A stretch of DNA of 50,272 bases from Anaerolineae bacterium (GCA_016929205.1 JAFGJF010000395.1:1-50272); one strand, 5' to 3'. Shown: positions 25,595 through 33,534, numbered from the stretch's first letter. Numbers and translations: made by a program. The notes: a model not told the origin generated them from the sequence alone.

Positions 25595-26089
25595 TTATTC
25601 ACCAAACCATTCTTGCTCAGCCAAGACGACTGATGTCTCTACCTGACGTTGTGGGATGGTCCAGTATGTTCTCAAGAGTTGTTCTTTTTCTTGCGGTGTG
25701 GTCAGGCGAAAGCCGTATTTCTGGTAGAAACGGATTGCCCAGGTCGCCGTGGCCCAGGTGCCGATCAGGACCGGGCGTTCGGCAAGGGTGAGCAAGTGGA
25801 CGAGCAGCTTGCCGCCAATGCCCTGTCCTCGTCGTGCCGTGCGCACGTAGGCATGCCGGATGAGCGTCACGTCTTGCACATCTTGAATGCCCATGACACC
25901 GATCAACTCGCCATCATCCTCATAACCCCAAAAGACCACCCCGTCGTCGATCTCGTGGCGCAGTTCTCGGCGGGGCATGTACGGCTCGTGCCAGCGGTCA
26001 GCGGGAATGATGCCCTTGTAAGCTTGCGCGGCGTCATTGATGATCTCATACATCGTCTCGAAATCGGTCTGGGTACAACGGCGGATCAT
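25595..26089 (-). CDS. GNAT family N-acetyltransferase
   Basis: This 164-residue acetyl-CoA-dependent transferase has the acetyl-CoA pyrophosphate loop RRGQGIGG (86-93) after the beta-4 strand IRHAYVR. The C-terminal FYQKYGF (about 127-133) is also typical of the family. The start overlaps the purC stop by four bases (ATGA), so it is translationally coupled to purC. The acceptor (small molecule or protein N-terminus) cannot be told. Its presence among purine genes may reflect operon growth by insertion rather than a pathway role. Confidence 0.88.
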   Translation of the reverse strand: MIRRCTQTDFETMYEIINDAAQAYKGIIPADRWHEPYMPRRELRHEIDDGVVFWGYEDDGELIGVMGIQDVQDVTLIRHAYVRTARRGQGIGGKLLVHLLTLAERPVLIGTWATATWAIRFYQKYGFRLTTPQEKEQLLRTYWTIPQRQVETSVVLAEQEWFGE

Positions 26090-27042
26090 AGGGTCAAATC
26101 CTTGAGCCGGTTCTCCACAGGATAAGATCCCGGTGCAAAAGTGGTACCGGTCAGTTTCTCATAACAGGCAATGTAGCGCTGGCTAACCTGGACGATCAGC
26201 TCCTCCGTCGGTTTGGGTGGCTCACCGTCGCCGCGATAACCGCGTTCCGCGTACCACAAGCGCAAAAACTCTTTGTCAAAGTTGTCTGGTTCCTGTCCGG
26301 CGGCGAGGCGTTCTTTGTATGTGTCTGCCACCCAAAAGCGGCTGCTGTCCGGCGTGTGCACCTCGTCGATCAGGGCGACGTGACCGTCGGGCGTACGGCC
26401 AAATTCGTATTTGGTGTCGACCAGAATCAGACCGCCCTGGCGAGCAATTTCCTGTCCACGCTTGAACACCGCCAGGGCCGCTGCTTGCACCTGATCCCAC
26501 GTTTCTGCATCCAGCAGTCCTCGCTCGATGACCTCGGCACAGGTAATGCATTCGTCGTGTTCGCCTTCACGTCCCTTGGTTGTGGGCGTGATGATCGGCT
26601 CGGGCAGCGGATCGTTCTTGTTCATACCGTCTGGAAAGTCGTAACCATAGATGTGGCGTTCGCCTAGCGAGTAGCGGTACCATAGCGCCGTTGTGGTCAC
26701 GCCGCTGATATACCCTCGCACGATGACTTCGACCGGGAATGGTTCGCATTCGACGGCAGCGGTTACGTTTGGATCGGGCACACTGAGGACGTGGTTAGCG
26801 ACAATCTCTTTGGTTTGTTCAAACCAAAAGGCGCTGAGCTGATTGAGCACCTGGCCTTTGTAAGGGATGGCCGTAAGGATGCGATCAAAGGCTGACAGGC
26901 GATCGGTGGTGACCAACACGCGTTTGTTGCCAAGTAGAAAAATGTCACGCACCTTGCCACTTGAACGCGGACCAAATTGTGGCAGATCGACGCCGGTGAA
27001 TGTTTGGGAAATCAGGGCGCGAATCGTCTCTCTTGTTAGCAT
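26086..27042 (-). CDS. purC: SAICAR synthetase
   Basis: PurC joins CAIR and aspartate with ATP to make SAICAR. The ATG at 27042 (318 residues, MLTRETIRALI) has GAGAGG about 9 nt upstream. It is preferred over an in-frame codon 33 bases earlier that lacks conserved sequence. Characteristic segments are GKVRDIFLL and VLVTTDRLSAFDRIL near the N-terminus, ECEPFPVEVIVRGYISG (about 100-116), DTKYEFGRT and DEVHTPDSSRFW. The length fits the longer, yeast-ADE1-like PurC form rather than the roughly 240-residue E. coli form. Its product precursor CAIR is made by the class II PurE encoded three genes downstream. Confidence 0.95.
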   Translation of the reverse strand: MLTRETIRALISQTFTGVDLPQFGPRSSGKVRDIFLLGNKRVLVTTDRLSAFDRILTAIPYKGQVLNQLSAFWFEQTKEIVANHVLSVPDPNVTAAVECEPFPVEVIVRGYISGVTTTALWYRYSLGERHIYGYDFPDGMNKNDPLPEPIITPTTKGREGEHDECITCAEVIERGLLDAETWDQVQAAALAVFKRGQEIARQGGLILVDTKYEFGRTPDGHVALIDEVHTPDSSRFWVADTYKERLAAGQEPDNFDKEFLRLWYAERGYRGDGEPPKPTEELIVQVSQRYIACYEKLTGTTFAPGSYPVENRLKDLTL

Positions 27043-27055
27043 TCTCTTTTTCCTC

Positions 27056-27090
27056 TCGTAAGGGTGAAGCGCCAAGTGTGAATGGGCTTT
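27056..27090. repeat. Dispersed repeat, purQ-purC spacer
   Basis: GTGAAGCGCCAAGTGTGAA shares CGCCAAGTGTGA with the copy inside the PTPS-related membrane gene and GAAGCGCCAAG with the copy upstream of purE. Confidence 0.6.
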
Positions 27091-27101
27091 TCTTATCTGT
27101 G

Positions 27102-27902
27102 TCAGATCTGCGCTGCATACTTGATGCCATTTTCAAATAGTGCCAATCCGAGGTTGCCTTTTTCGCCTTTTGCCCAGCGTGGATGCTGTTCGGGCACAAT
27201 GTGGTTTTCGGGATGGGGCATCAGGCCAAGAACGGTGCCGCGTGCGTTGCATATGCCGGCAATGTCGGCAACTGAGCCGTTGGGATTGGCGGGATAGCCG
27301 GCCGGTTGGCTGGCCGGGCTGTTTACGTTCCGAACGTAGGTCAGGACGATTTGCCCTTGCGCATTCAGTTCGTCTAGGACATGGTTGTCACGGGGAATAA
27401 AGCGTCCTTCGCCGTGCGCAACGGGGCAGTAAATGCGCTCGCTCAATCCTTTGGTGAATACGCAGCGGTTGTTTGCGGTTGGCTCAAGCCATACCCAACG
27501 GCACTCAAACTTGTTTGATTCATTGCGGGTCAGCGTTGCCCGCGCGGCCAAATCTGGCGGGCCAGGCAGCCAACCGCTTTTGACCAGTGCCTGGAAACCG
27601 TTGCAGATGCCGATCACCGGCTTGCCGGTGTCGATAAACAAAGCCATCTCGTCCTGAAACAGCCAACGCATATCGGATGCCCACAGGCGGCCCGCGCCTA
27701 ACGCATCGCCATAGGAAAACCCGCCGGGCAAAACCATCATTTGATAGTCGTGCATATGCCAGGGGGTTTCACGCAGCTTGTTGACGTGTACGATCTCTGG
27801 CTGCCCACCCGCCTTTTCCACCGCCCATGCCGCGTCGTGGTCGCGGTTGGTGCCCGTTGCGTGGAGGATCAGGACTGGAGGGTTGTTCATTTTTGTAATC
27901 AT
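27102..27902 (-). CDS. purQ: FGAM synthase glutaminase subunit
   Basis: PurQ releases ammonia from glutamine for PurL in the FGAR to FGAM step. The class I amidotransferase triad is visible: the nucleophilic Cys in IGICNGFQAL (about residue 101) and the His-x-Glu of GLMPHPENH (about 244-250). GGFSYGDALGAG (about 57-68) forms the oxyanion-side loop. At 266 residues it is longer than the roughly 225-residue Bacillus PurQ and resembles the glutaminase domain of large PurL. The start is uncertain (ATG at 27902 or 27890) and neither has a clear Shine-Dalgarno. The 4-nt gap after purL suggests coupling. Confidence 0.93.
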   Translation of the reverse strand: MITKMNNPPVLILHATGTNRDHDAAWAVEKAGGQPEIVHVNKLRETPWHMHDYQMMVLPGGFSYGDALGAGRLWASDMRWLFQDEMALFIDTGKPVIGICNGFQALVKSGWLPGPPDLAARATLTRNESNKFECRWVWLEPTANNRCVFTKGLSERIYCPVAHGEGRFIPRDNHVLDELNAQGQIVLTYVRNVNSPASQPAGYPANPNGSVADIAGICNARGTVLGLMPHPENHIVPEQHPRWAKGEKGNLGLALFENGIKYAAQI

Positions 27903-27906
27903 GTGT

Positions 27907-30900
27907 TTATACCATTTCCGTCGACTGCCAGGCGTGCCTCAAGTCGGCGATCGGACAATTGATGACGGATTCGCCATATAGGCCACGTACCCGCATTTTT
28001 GCATCGTCGGTTACACACCCTACTTGTGCTATGGGCCGGCCAGATAACGTCTGTTCAAATGCTTGCACAGCCTGCGGCGAGACTTGGACAAGAAAGCGAG
28101 CACTGCTTTCGGAAAACAGAGCAATCGTATCAGCGTCGACGTCGTCAGCGCGAGGCAGTGAGCCCAGCTCGAGTTGTAAGCCCTTGCGCCCTGCGATCGC
28201 CATTTCAGCCGCGGCGACGGCCAACCCGCCTTCCGACAGGTCGTGGCAGGCGCGGACCAATCCCTTCTGGATTGTCTCGTGCAGTGCGCACATTGTCTTG
28301 ATTGCATCGGGCACGGGAGAGGGAAGGCGTGCTTGCGTGGAGATATGATCGCTGTCCTCGTTCAACCGAACGCACAACGACGCGCCCATCTCGTTTCGTG
28401 TTTCACCAACAATGTAAAGCAGATCGCCGCTCTCTTTGAGATCCATCGTCACACATTGCCGTACGTCGGATACGGTGCCCAGGGATGATATCAATAGCGT
28501 AGGTGGAATGGCCCGTTTCTGCCCCTGCGGGTCAATGTATTCGTTGTTGAGGCTGTCTTTGCCAGAAATGAACGGTGTGCCATAGGCCAGCGCTGCGTCG
28601 TGGCAGCCCTGGGCCGCGCGCACGAGGCCGCCCAGCCGATCAGGTAAAGCTGGATTGCCCCAACAAAAGTTGTCCAGTAGCGCGATGCGTTTGGGATCTG
28701 CGCCTACGGCGACGACGTTGCGCACAGCTTCATCGATAGCGGCCCAGGCCATCAGGTAGGGATCGACACGTCCATAGTGAGGCGAGATCCCGCAGCCCAA
28801 CGCCAGGCCTTTCCAACCCTTTGCCACCAGCGGGCGGATGACCGCCGCATCCGATGGCCCGTCGTTTTCTATGCCGACCAGTGGTTTGATCACCGTTGCT
28901 CCCTGTACTTCGTGATCGTAACGGCGGATCACATCTTCTTTGCTGGCGATATCGGGATGGGCCAGCATACGTACAAGCAAGCAAGTCAGATCACCGGTTA
29001 GGTGGTGCCCCACATTCTGTGTGGACCGTGGTTCGGGAACGGATGACGTTTGACGCTTGACACTTGACGTGTGGTACAACTCGACCGCCTGATGCTCTGG
29101 CGATGGCATCCATTCGGCGCGCAAGTTGGGCTGTGGCCAGCCATCGTGGACAAAGTGCATATCGAGGTCGGCGGCTATTCGGCCATCATATTTGACACAC
29201 AGCCGGCCATCGCCGGTAAAGTGCCCGATCACGGTCCATTCGACGTCAAGATGGTCGCAGATGTCCTGCAATCGTTTCAGGTTTTGCGAGGGTACGGCCA
29301 TCACCATTCGTTCCTGGGCTTCAGAGAGCCAGATCTCCCACGGGCGCAGGCCAGGATATTTGAGCCGGACATCTTTTAGCTCAACCTGGACGCCAATTTT
29401 GCTGCCCATTTCGCCAATGGCGGAAGAAAAGCCACCTGCCCCGCAGTCGGTGATAGCGGTATATAGCTCTTCGTCGCGAGCCAATATCACCGCCTCCTGC
29501 ACCGCCTTTTCGGTAATTGGGTCGCCGATTTGCACGACCGTGCCCACAGTAGCACCCGTTTCGTGGGTCAGTTCGGCGGAAGAAAATGTTGCCCCATGAA
29601 GCCCATCACGTCCGGTACGCCCGCCGAGCGCGACGCACAGATCACCGGGCTGCGGATGATTGCGATGTTGTCCCTTGCAGGCAATACCGACACACCCGCA
29701 GTAAACAAGTGGGTTGGCAGCGTAACCGGGATCATAGAGCAATGCACCGGAGACGGTGGGGATGCCCATTTTGTTGCCGTAGTCCTCTACACCGTCGACG
29801 ACGCCGCGTGCGATTCGACGAGGATGCAGGATGCCATCAGGCATGTCCTCACGTGACATATCCAGTGGGCCAAAACAAAGCACGTCCGTGTTGGCAATGG
29901 GGCGAGCAGAAACGCCGAGTATGTCGCGGATCACACCGCCAACGCCGGTGTTGGCACCACCAAACGGCTCCAGAGCAGATGGGTGATTGTGTGTTTCGAC
30001 TTTGAACGAGATCTCGTGCTCGTCATCAAAATCGACGATCCCGGCATTGTCTACAAAGGCAGATCTTACCCATTCTGGCTCTAACCGTTCGGTGACGGCG
30101 CGGATATACGTTGGCAGCAATCCATTGATTTTTTCATGTTGAGGTGAACGTTGTTCGGAGAATGATTCCCAAGCGTCCGTATCATCTGCGATGGGCGCGG
30201 TCTGCCTGGATGGCAAAACCCGGGTGGTGCCTTCTGCACAGATGTACTCGATTTTGGACTTGAAAGCCTTGTGCTGGCAGTGTTCCGACCAGGTTTGAGC
30301 CAGCGTCTCCAATTCAACGTCCGTCGGATCACGGCCTAGACGGCGGAATTCATCACGGATGGCGCGCATCTCATCGAGCGATAAAAAGAGCACGCGATCG
30401 ATGCTCATTTGCGTCAAGGCCGGGTCATCTGTGTCTCGAATCGGGACGATCTCAACCCGGGCAGAGGGTTCGGCAAAGGGGATAAACGCTGGCTGCAAAA
30501 ACCCCAAGGCATAAGTTTGAATGACCTCATTACAAAGCAACTCGCGAGCGATGCAGTGCAAATCGCGGTCGGTCAAGTTACCCTTGAGCGTGTAGCGTTT
30601 GCCGGTCGCCGCTGCTTCCACACTCCCGATGCCAAGATGCCGGGTACGATATAACAGGTGCCGGGCAACAGGATCGGTTACGCCAGGATGGAAGCCGATT
30701 TCAATGATGTGACCGATATCGCCCTGAGTGCTGTGACCGGTGACTGGCATTTTGTCTACGGCTTGGTATTCAAATCCTTCGACAATAGGATCCGCCAAAA
30801 GCTCGTTCGCCAGTTGCGCCAGTTCTTCAGAAGACAAATCCCCGCGCACAAAGTACAAATCGCTCACCTGGACTTGTCTCACACGGCCAATGCCCAGTTG

Positions 30901-30978
30901 AGCGATTTGGGATAGCAGGTCCGCTGCTCGCCCATCGGGCAGCGCTGCCCGCCAAAACACATTGATTCGATATTCCAT
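27907..30978 (-). CDS. purL: FGAM synthase: tandem PurS-like domains fused to PurL
   Basis: This 1023-residue protein makes FGAM from FGAR, ATP and ammonia delivered by the adjacent PurQ. Residues 3-72 and 91-160 are two PurS-like repeats; each has a strand, a helix ending in LGIG, a strand with R-x-x-L-x-G-D/N-L, and a helix ending near V-I/E. The PurL body starts near 195, with WSEHCQHK (230-237), THNHPSALEPFGGANTG, AGGFSSAIGEMGSK and a second half with GKDSLNNEY. The layout corresponds to the N-terminal part of the long E. coli PurL without its glutaminase. A dispersed DNA repeat encodes about 14 residues of the linker between the halves (about 634-648). It is the first gene of the purine operon. 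Confidence 0.95.
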   Translation of the reverse strand: MEYRINVFWRAALPDGRAADLLSQIAQLGIGRVRQVQVSDLYFVRGDLSSEELAQLANELLADPIVEGFEYQAVDKMPVTGHSTQGDIGHIIEIGFHPGVTDPVARHLLYRTRHLGIGSVEAAATGKRYTLKGNLTDRDLHCIARELLCNEVIQTYALGFLQPAFIPFAEPSARVEIVPIRDTDDPALTQMSIDRVLFLSLDEMRAIRDEFRRLGRDPTDVELETLAQTWSEHCQHKAFKSKIEYICAEGTTRVLPSRQTAPIADDTDAWESFSEQRSPQHEKINGLLPTYIRAVTERLEPEWVRSAFVDNAGIVDFDDEHEISFKVETHNHPSALEPFGGANTGVGGVIRDILGVSARPIANTDVLCFGPLDMSREDMPDGILHPRRIARGVVDGVEDYGNKMGIPTVSGALLYDPGYAANPLVYCGCVGIACKGQHRNHPQPGDLCVALGGRTGRDGLHGATFSSAELTHETGATVGTVVQIGDPITEKAVQEAVILARDEELYTAITDCGAGGFSSAIGEMGSKIGVQVELKDVRLKYPGLRPWEIWLSEAQERMVMAVPSQNLKRLQDICDHLDVEWTVIGHFTGDGRLCVKYDGRIAADLDMHFVHDGWPQPNLRAEWMPSPEHQAVELYHTSSVKRQTSSVPEPRSTQNVGHHLTGDLTCLLVRMLAHPDIASKEDVIRRYDHEVQGATVIKPLVGIENDGPSDAAVIRPLVAKGWKGLALGCGISPHYGRVDPYLMAWAAIDEAVRNVVAVGADPKRIALLDNFCWGNPALPDRLGGLVRAAQGCHDAALAYGTPFISGKDSLNNEYIDPQGQKRAIPPTLLISSLGTVSDVRQCVTMDLKESGDLLYIVGETRNEMGASLCVRLNEDSDHISTQARLPSPVPDAIKTMCALHETIQKGLVRACHDLSEGGLAVAAAEMAIAGRKGLQLELGSLPRADDVDADTIALFSESSARFLVQVSPQAVQAFEQTLSGRPIAQVGCVTDDAKMRVRGLYGESVINCPIADLRHAWQSTEMV
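29036..29078. repeat. Dispersed GACGTTTGACG repeat inside purL
   Basis: ACGGATGACGTTTGACGCTTGACACTTGACG is inserted in frame (shown here as one family tract in pieces: ACGGATGACGTTT, GACGCTTGAC, ACTTGACG). It shares 13-mers with copies at 20986-21047 and 16787-16862. On the coding strand it gives a serine/threonine-rich linker segment between the two PurL halves. Confidence 0.7.
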
Positions 30979-31016
30979 TTACCCATCTCTCAAGGTTGTG
31001 TATTCACTTGTGCAAA

Positions 31017-31045
31017 ATGTTACCATAGGCAAAGATATTTGTCAA
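31017..31045 (-). promoter_or_regulatory. Promoter of the purine operon
   Basis: On the minus strand a perfect TTGACA (-35, 31040-31045) lies 17 nt before TAACAT (-10, 31017-31022). The leader to the purL ATG is only about 30 nt, which leaves no room for a purine riboswitch; control would be by a repressor or at another level. Confidence 0.65.
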
Positions 31046-31063
31046 ACGTTCTTTGATCTCGAG

Positions 31064-31093
31064 TTGGTACAATATTGAGATTTGTGGCATAAT
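31064..31093 (+). promoter_or_regulatory. Putative promoter of the DUF1622 gene
   Basis: TTGGTA (31064-31069) and CATAAT (31088-31093) are separated by 18 nt. The leader to the start codon is about 60 nt. It is divergent from the purine-operon promoter. Confidence 0.45.
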
Positions 31094-31154
31094 AAGCATC
31101 AGGACGGCATAATGGCTTCTCACACACCGTAAATTTCACGTAAAATCGGAGGGC

Positions 31155-31535
31155 ATGATGGAATCTGTTTTTTCCGAGGTTGTCGGTGTTCTGGTCATGG
31201 CAGTAGAGGCTTGCGGTGTATTGGTCATTGTCCTGGGTGTCGCGCGAGCTGTTGTGCGTTATCTGGTTGCTTTTGTGAAACCCGGCCAGGTGTCTGCGCG
31301 GAGCTTACGTTTGCAATTGGGATACTGTATGGTGATGGGACTGGAATTCCAGGTTGCTGCCGACATCCTCAAAACTGCACTCTCCCCGGCCTGGAACGAT
31401 ATTTTGCTGCTGGCTGCGTTGATCGGTATGCGAACGCTACTCAACTATCTCCTCGAGATCGAGCTGAAAAATCTGGGAGCCGAGCAGGCTGCAATTGATC
31501 AAGAGTGTCAGGAATACACACAACAAGAACCATGA
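31155..31535 (+). CDS. DUF1622 family membrane protein
   Basis: This 126-residue protein has three hydrophobic segments (about 7-33, 55-75 and 79-100). It carries the family hallmarks: R-L-x-L-G-Y-x-M-V-M-G-L-E-F (about 52-65) and AADILKTALSP (about 69-79), then the MRTLLNYLLEIEL end. These match DUF1622, a small inner-membrane family of unknown function often seen in bacteria with extrusion or stress genes. GGAGG precedes two consecutive ATG codons; the second (31158) has the better spacing. It is followed after 15 nt by the VOC gene, so the two are probably cotranscribed. Confidence 0.85.
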   Translation: MMESVFSEVVGVLVMAVEACGVLVIVLGVARAVVRYLVAFVKPGQVSARSLRLQLGYCMVMGLEFQVAADILKTALSPAWNDILLLAALIGMRTLLNYLLEIELKNLGAEQAAIDQECQEYTQQEP

Positions 31536-31550
31536 AAGGAGTTTGGACGC

Positions 31551-31949
31551 ATGTCCCATCCATCCATTGATCAACAGATCACATTCCTCTATACACGCGA
31601 TTTGCAGACCACAGCACAGTTTTACGAGACTGTACTGGGCTTGTCTCTGGTGCTCGATCAAGGCGCGTGCCGTATCTATCGGATCACCGCCGATGCCTAT
31701 CTCGGCGTTTGTGAACGGGATAACGCCCTCCGGCAGCCCACGGATGGTTCCTCAAACGTCATTTTCACCTTGGTTACACCAGAGGTAGACGCGTGGTACA
31801 CACACCTTGAAACGCTAGGTGTCGTCTTTGAGCAAAAGCCCGTCTTCGATGAACGATATGGTATTTATCACTGCTTTTTGCGCGACCCAAATGGCTACTT
31901 GATTGAGATTCAGCGGTTTCTTGATTCAGATTGGTTTGACACATTGTGA
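31551..31949 (+). CDS. VOC superfamily protein (glyoxalase/bleomycin-resistance-like)
   Basis: This 132-residue protein has the paired beta-alpha-beta-beta-beta modules of the vicinal-oxygen-chelate fold: ITFLYTRDLQTTAQFYETVLGL (shown in two parts: ITFLYTRDLQ and TTAQFYETVLGL) at the N-terminus and FLRDPNGYLIEIQRF at the C-terminus. The terminal glutamate is a likely metal ligand. Members include lyases, dioxygenases and antibiotic-binding proteins. AAAGGAG precedes the ATG. It follows the DUF1622 gene closely and converges on the membrane gene at 31968. A CCAGG/CCTGG imperfect hairpin lies just past the stop. The substrate is unknown. Confidence 0.88.
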   Translation: MSHPSIDQQITFLYTRDLQTTAQFYETVLGLSLVLDQGACRIYRITADAYLGVCERDNALRQPTDGSSNVIFTLVTPEVDAWYTHLETLGVVFEQKPVFDERYGIYHCFLRDPNGYLIEIQRFLDSDWFDTL

Positions 31950-31967
31950 TCCAGGGGGTTGAGCGTT

Positions 31968-33014
31968 TTACACCACCTGGTTACCCTCATTTATGGCAAA
32001 GCCCATTTTTTGAAATAACTTGACCGCATCGGCGTGTGACCAATCGTATTCGAACCAGAGAATCAGCGATTCCTGTTTGCCTTTGGCGTTGCGATAGTGA
32101 AAGCGTGTGGCGCGGCGGTTTTTCCACCCATATAGCAACCCTGATTCCAGACGATCCAAGTTGTCGCCGTTGATAAAGATGCCCCAGTCGCTCTCTTGTT
32201 TGCTAAGGGTAATGCCATATCGTTTGGTGCGAACGATGCGGTGGATGTAAATGATCAGATCTCGTTCGGCCCGGGGGATGATGTTGGCGACCGAATTGCG
32301 CAGTTTTTGCTTTCCCTTGCCCAGGACGATCTCGGGGTTGATGTCCTTTAACCTCTGGAACTGGCCGATGGCCCTAACGCCGGGGTTACTCTTTTCGACT
32401 GGCTGCATCACATCCAGATCCAGCGCTGCCGGTGCAAAAACCGTGCTTGGAAAAATAAACGTGATCAGGCACAAGAACGAGACTGTGCCGAGCATAAAAG
32501 TCAGGAACAACGATAGGATCAAGCTGGGCGGTTTTGCACCTTGTTCGATATAACGGCCGGGATTGGTCTGAAACCCCGCTTCTTGAATCTTGGGCAGATC
32601 GTCCTTGATCAACTGCTTCAGGTCACTGGCGCTATTCCTGGTCATCCCGGTGAGCGTGATGTCGCCATCCTGTTTTCCATAGGCTGTTGTGGTCTCGGCT
32701 TTGACCACGATCAGATCCCCGCTATGATCGTCGAGCATGACGTAATAAGAGGCTCTGATTTTGCCATCCTCGGTTTGTGTGTAGCCGAACCGGTAGTTGG
32801 CATAGCCGGATATTTGAACATAACGGCTACTGCCGATTGTGCCATCTACCAGTTGCCCGATGGAAACGTTTTTAGGTTCGTTTGGGTTAATGATTGCCGA
32901 GTACAGATCAGAGACAGCGAAAAGAAAAAACAGCCCTGCAAAAATGAGAACCAAAAAGGCCAGCACCTTTAGGCTACCAACAATGGCTTTGAAGCGGAGC
33001 CACAACTCGTTCAT
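31968..33014 (-). CDS. Unrecognised two-helix membrane protein
   Basis: I do not recognise a family. The ATG at 33014 (348 residues) has GGGAG about 8 nt upstream; an earlier in-frame codon lacks a ribosome-binding site. A TM helix (about 14-40) is followed by a roughly 120-residue polar domain rich in beta-strand-like segments (VQISGYANYRFGY), a second TM helix (about 165-195), and a basic C-terminal domain with strands ending LWFEYDW and a terminal AVKLFQKMGFAI helix. The inner domain would therefore be extracytoplasmic and the tail cytosolic, or the reverse. It has its own strong promoter and stands alone. Confidence 0.75.
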   Translation of the reverse strand: MNELWLRFKAIVGSLKVLAFLVLIFAGLFFLFAVSDLYSAIINPNEPKNVSIGQLVDGTIGSSRYVQISGYANYRFGYTQTEDGKIRASYYVMLDDHSGDLIVVKAETTTAYGKQDGDITLTGMTRNSASDLKQLIKDDLPKIQEAGFQTNPGRYIEQGAKPPSLILSLFLTFMLGTVSFLCLITFIFPSTVFAPAALDLDVMQPVEKSNPGVRAIGQFQRLKDINPEIVLGKGKQKLRNSVANIIPRAERDLIIYIHRIVRTKRYGITLSKQESDWGIFINGDNLDRLESGLLYGWKNRRATRFHYRNAKGKQESLILWFEYDWSHADAVKLFQKMGFAINEGNQVV

Positions 33015-33056
33015 CGTTTTCTCCCAGCAGGCTAATAGATCATGGTATATAAGAAC

Positions 33057-33085
33057 AGTATAATACAAACAAGGATACCCGTCAA
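33057..33085 (-). promoter_or_regulatory. Sigma70 promoter of the two-helix membrane protein gene
   Basis: On the minus strand TTGACG (33080-33085) and TATACT (33057-33062) are separated by exactly 17 nt. The leader is about 36 nt. Confidence 0.7.
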
Positions 33086-33238
33086 CTCGTTCTTGCGGGA
33101 GAGATGCTTGATTGTCTATGTCCAGCCAGGGACTGTCACGTTTTGGTCAAGGCGTTCTCAGGAAGGGTGCATTTCCTATTGGTTCAAATGACCCACCGTG
33201 GTAGAATAGAGCTAGAAGAAACCAGGGAGGAAAAGGCA

Positions 33239-33322
33239 ATGCCCGTAGACAACAAGGCTCTGAAAGCCCGTAGCCATTTGACAATAGGACCGTTATGTGG
33301 CATACTAGGGGCCAATCAATAA
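33239..33322 (+). CDS. Possible 27-residue small ORF
   Basis: The ATG at 33239 is preceded by an unusually strong GGGAGGAAAAGG ribosome-binding region and, further up, a TTGGTT-17-TAGAAT promoter candidate (33179-33207). The 27-residue peptide begins MPVDNKALK and has no recognised family. Its 3' half overlaps the better promoter of the Hdr operon (33278-33306). It may be a leader peptide or a chance ORF. Confidence 0.25.
   Translation: MPVDNKALKARSHLTIGPLCGILGANQ
33278..33306 (+). promoter_or_regulatory. Promoter of the Hdr-Flx operon
   Basis: A perfect TTGACA (33278-33283) lies 17 nt before CATACT (33301-33306). Transcription would start near 33313 and give a roughly 220-nt leader before the first gene. 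Confidence 0.6.
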
Positions 33323-33534
33323 CCATTTCACACTAACCAATATCTCTAAAGTCTATGGCGATTTTAACTGGTTATAGTAGCAAGGTATATGAGCGATATC
33401 GATGATCTGTTTGGGCATCGGTATCGCTTGTCCTGTTAAAGCGCCAAATTGCTGGTTTGTTAAAGCCACGTTCTCGCCACCACTGCCGCCCATTGTGGCA
33501 CAATGGCAAGCCAGCTTTGTGTTTTGGAGGGACG
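33323..33534 (+). other. Leader of the Hdr-Flx operon
   Basis: No gene is seen here. It contains a 12-bp hairpin (GCGATATCGATG at 33393-33404 with CATCGGTATCGC at 33416-33427, one G-U pair), two direct TGTTAAAGC repeats (about 33435 and 33459) and a 17-bp palindrome at 33490-33506. The length and structure suggest post-transcriptional or repressor control, but no known riboswitch is recognised. Confidence 0.4.
33490..33506. promoter_or_regulatory. 17-bp palindrome, possible operator
   Basis: CCATTGTG-G-CACAATGG is a perfect odd-centre palindrome 20 nt before the Shine-Dalgarno. The half-sites TTGTG/CACAA recall the redox regulator Rex, but Rex sites have 8 nt between these half-sites and here there is one, so a Rex site is unlikely. 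Confidence 0.35.

Noticed and set aside
30979..31040. Purine or PRPP riboswitch in front of purL
   Set aside because: The predicted leader is about 30 nt, too short for any known purine or PRPP aptamer, and no conserved core was seen.
31951..31980. Bidirectional terminator between the VOC gene and the two-helix membrane gene
   Set aside because: The CCAGG/CCTGG stem is imperfect, lacks a T run, and overlaps the coding end of the minus-strand gene, so it is not listed separately.
33104..33322. A 72-codon gene starting at 33104
   Set aside because: Only the last 27 codons have a ribosome-binding site; the upstream part looks non-coding.
33490..33506. Rex redox-repressor operator
   Set aside because: Half-sites TTGTG/CACAA are separated by 1 nt instead of 8, so the Rex consensus is not met.
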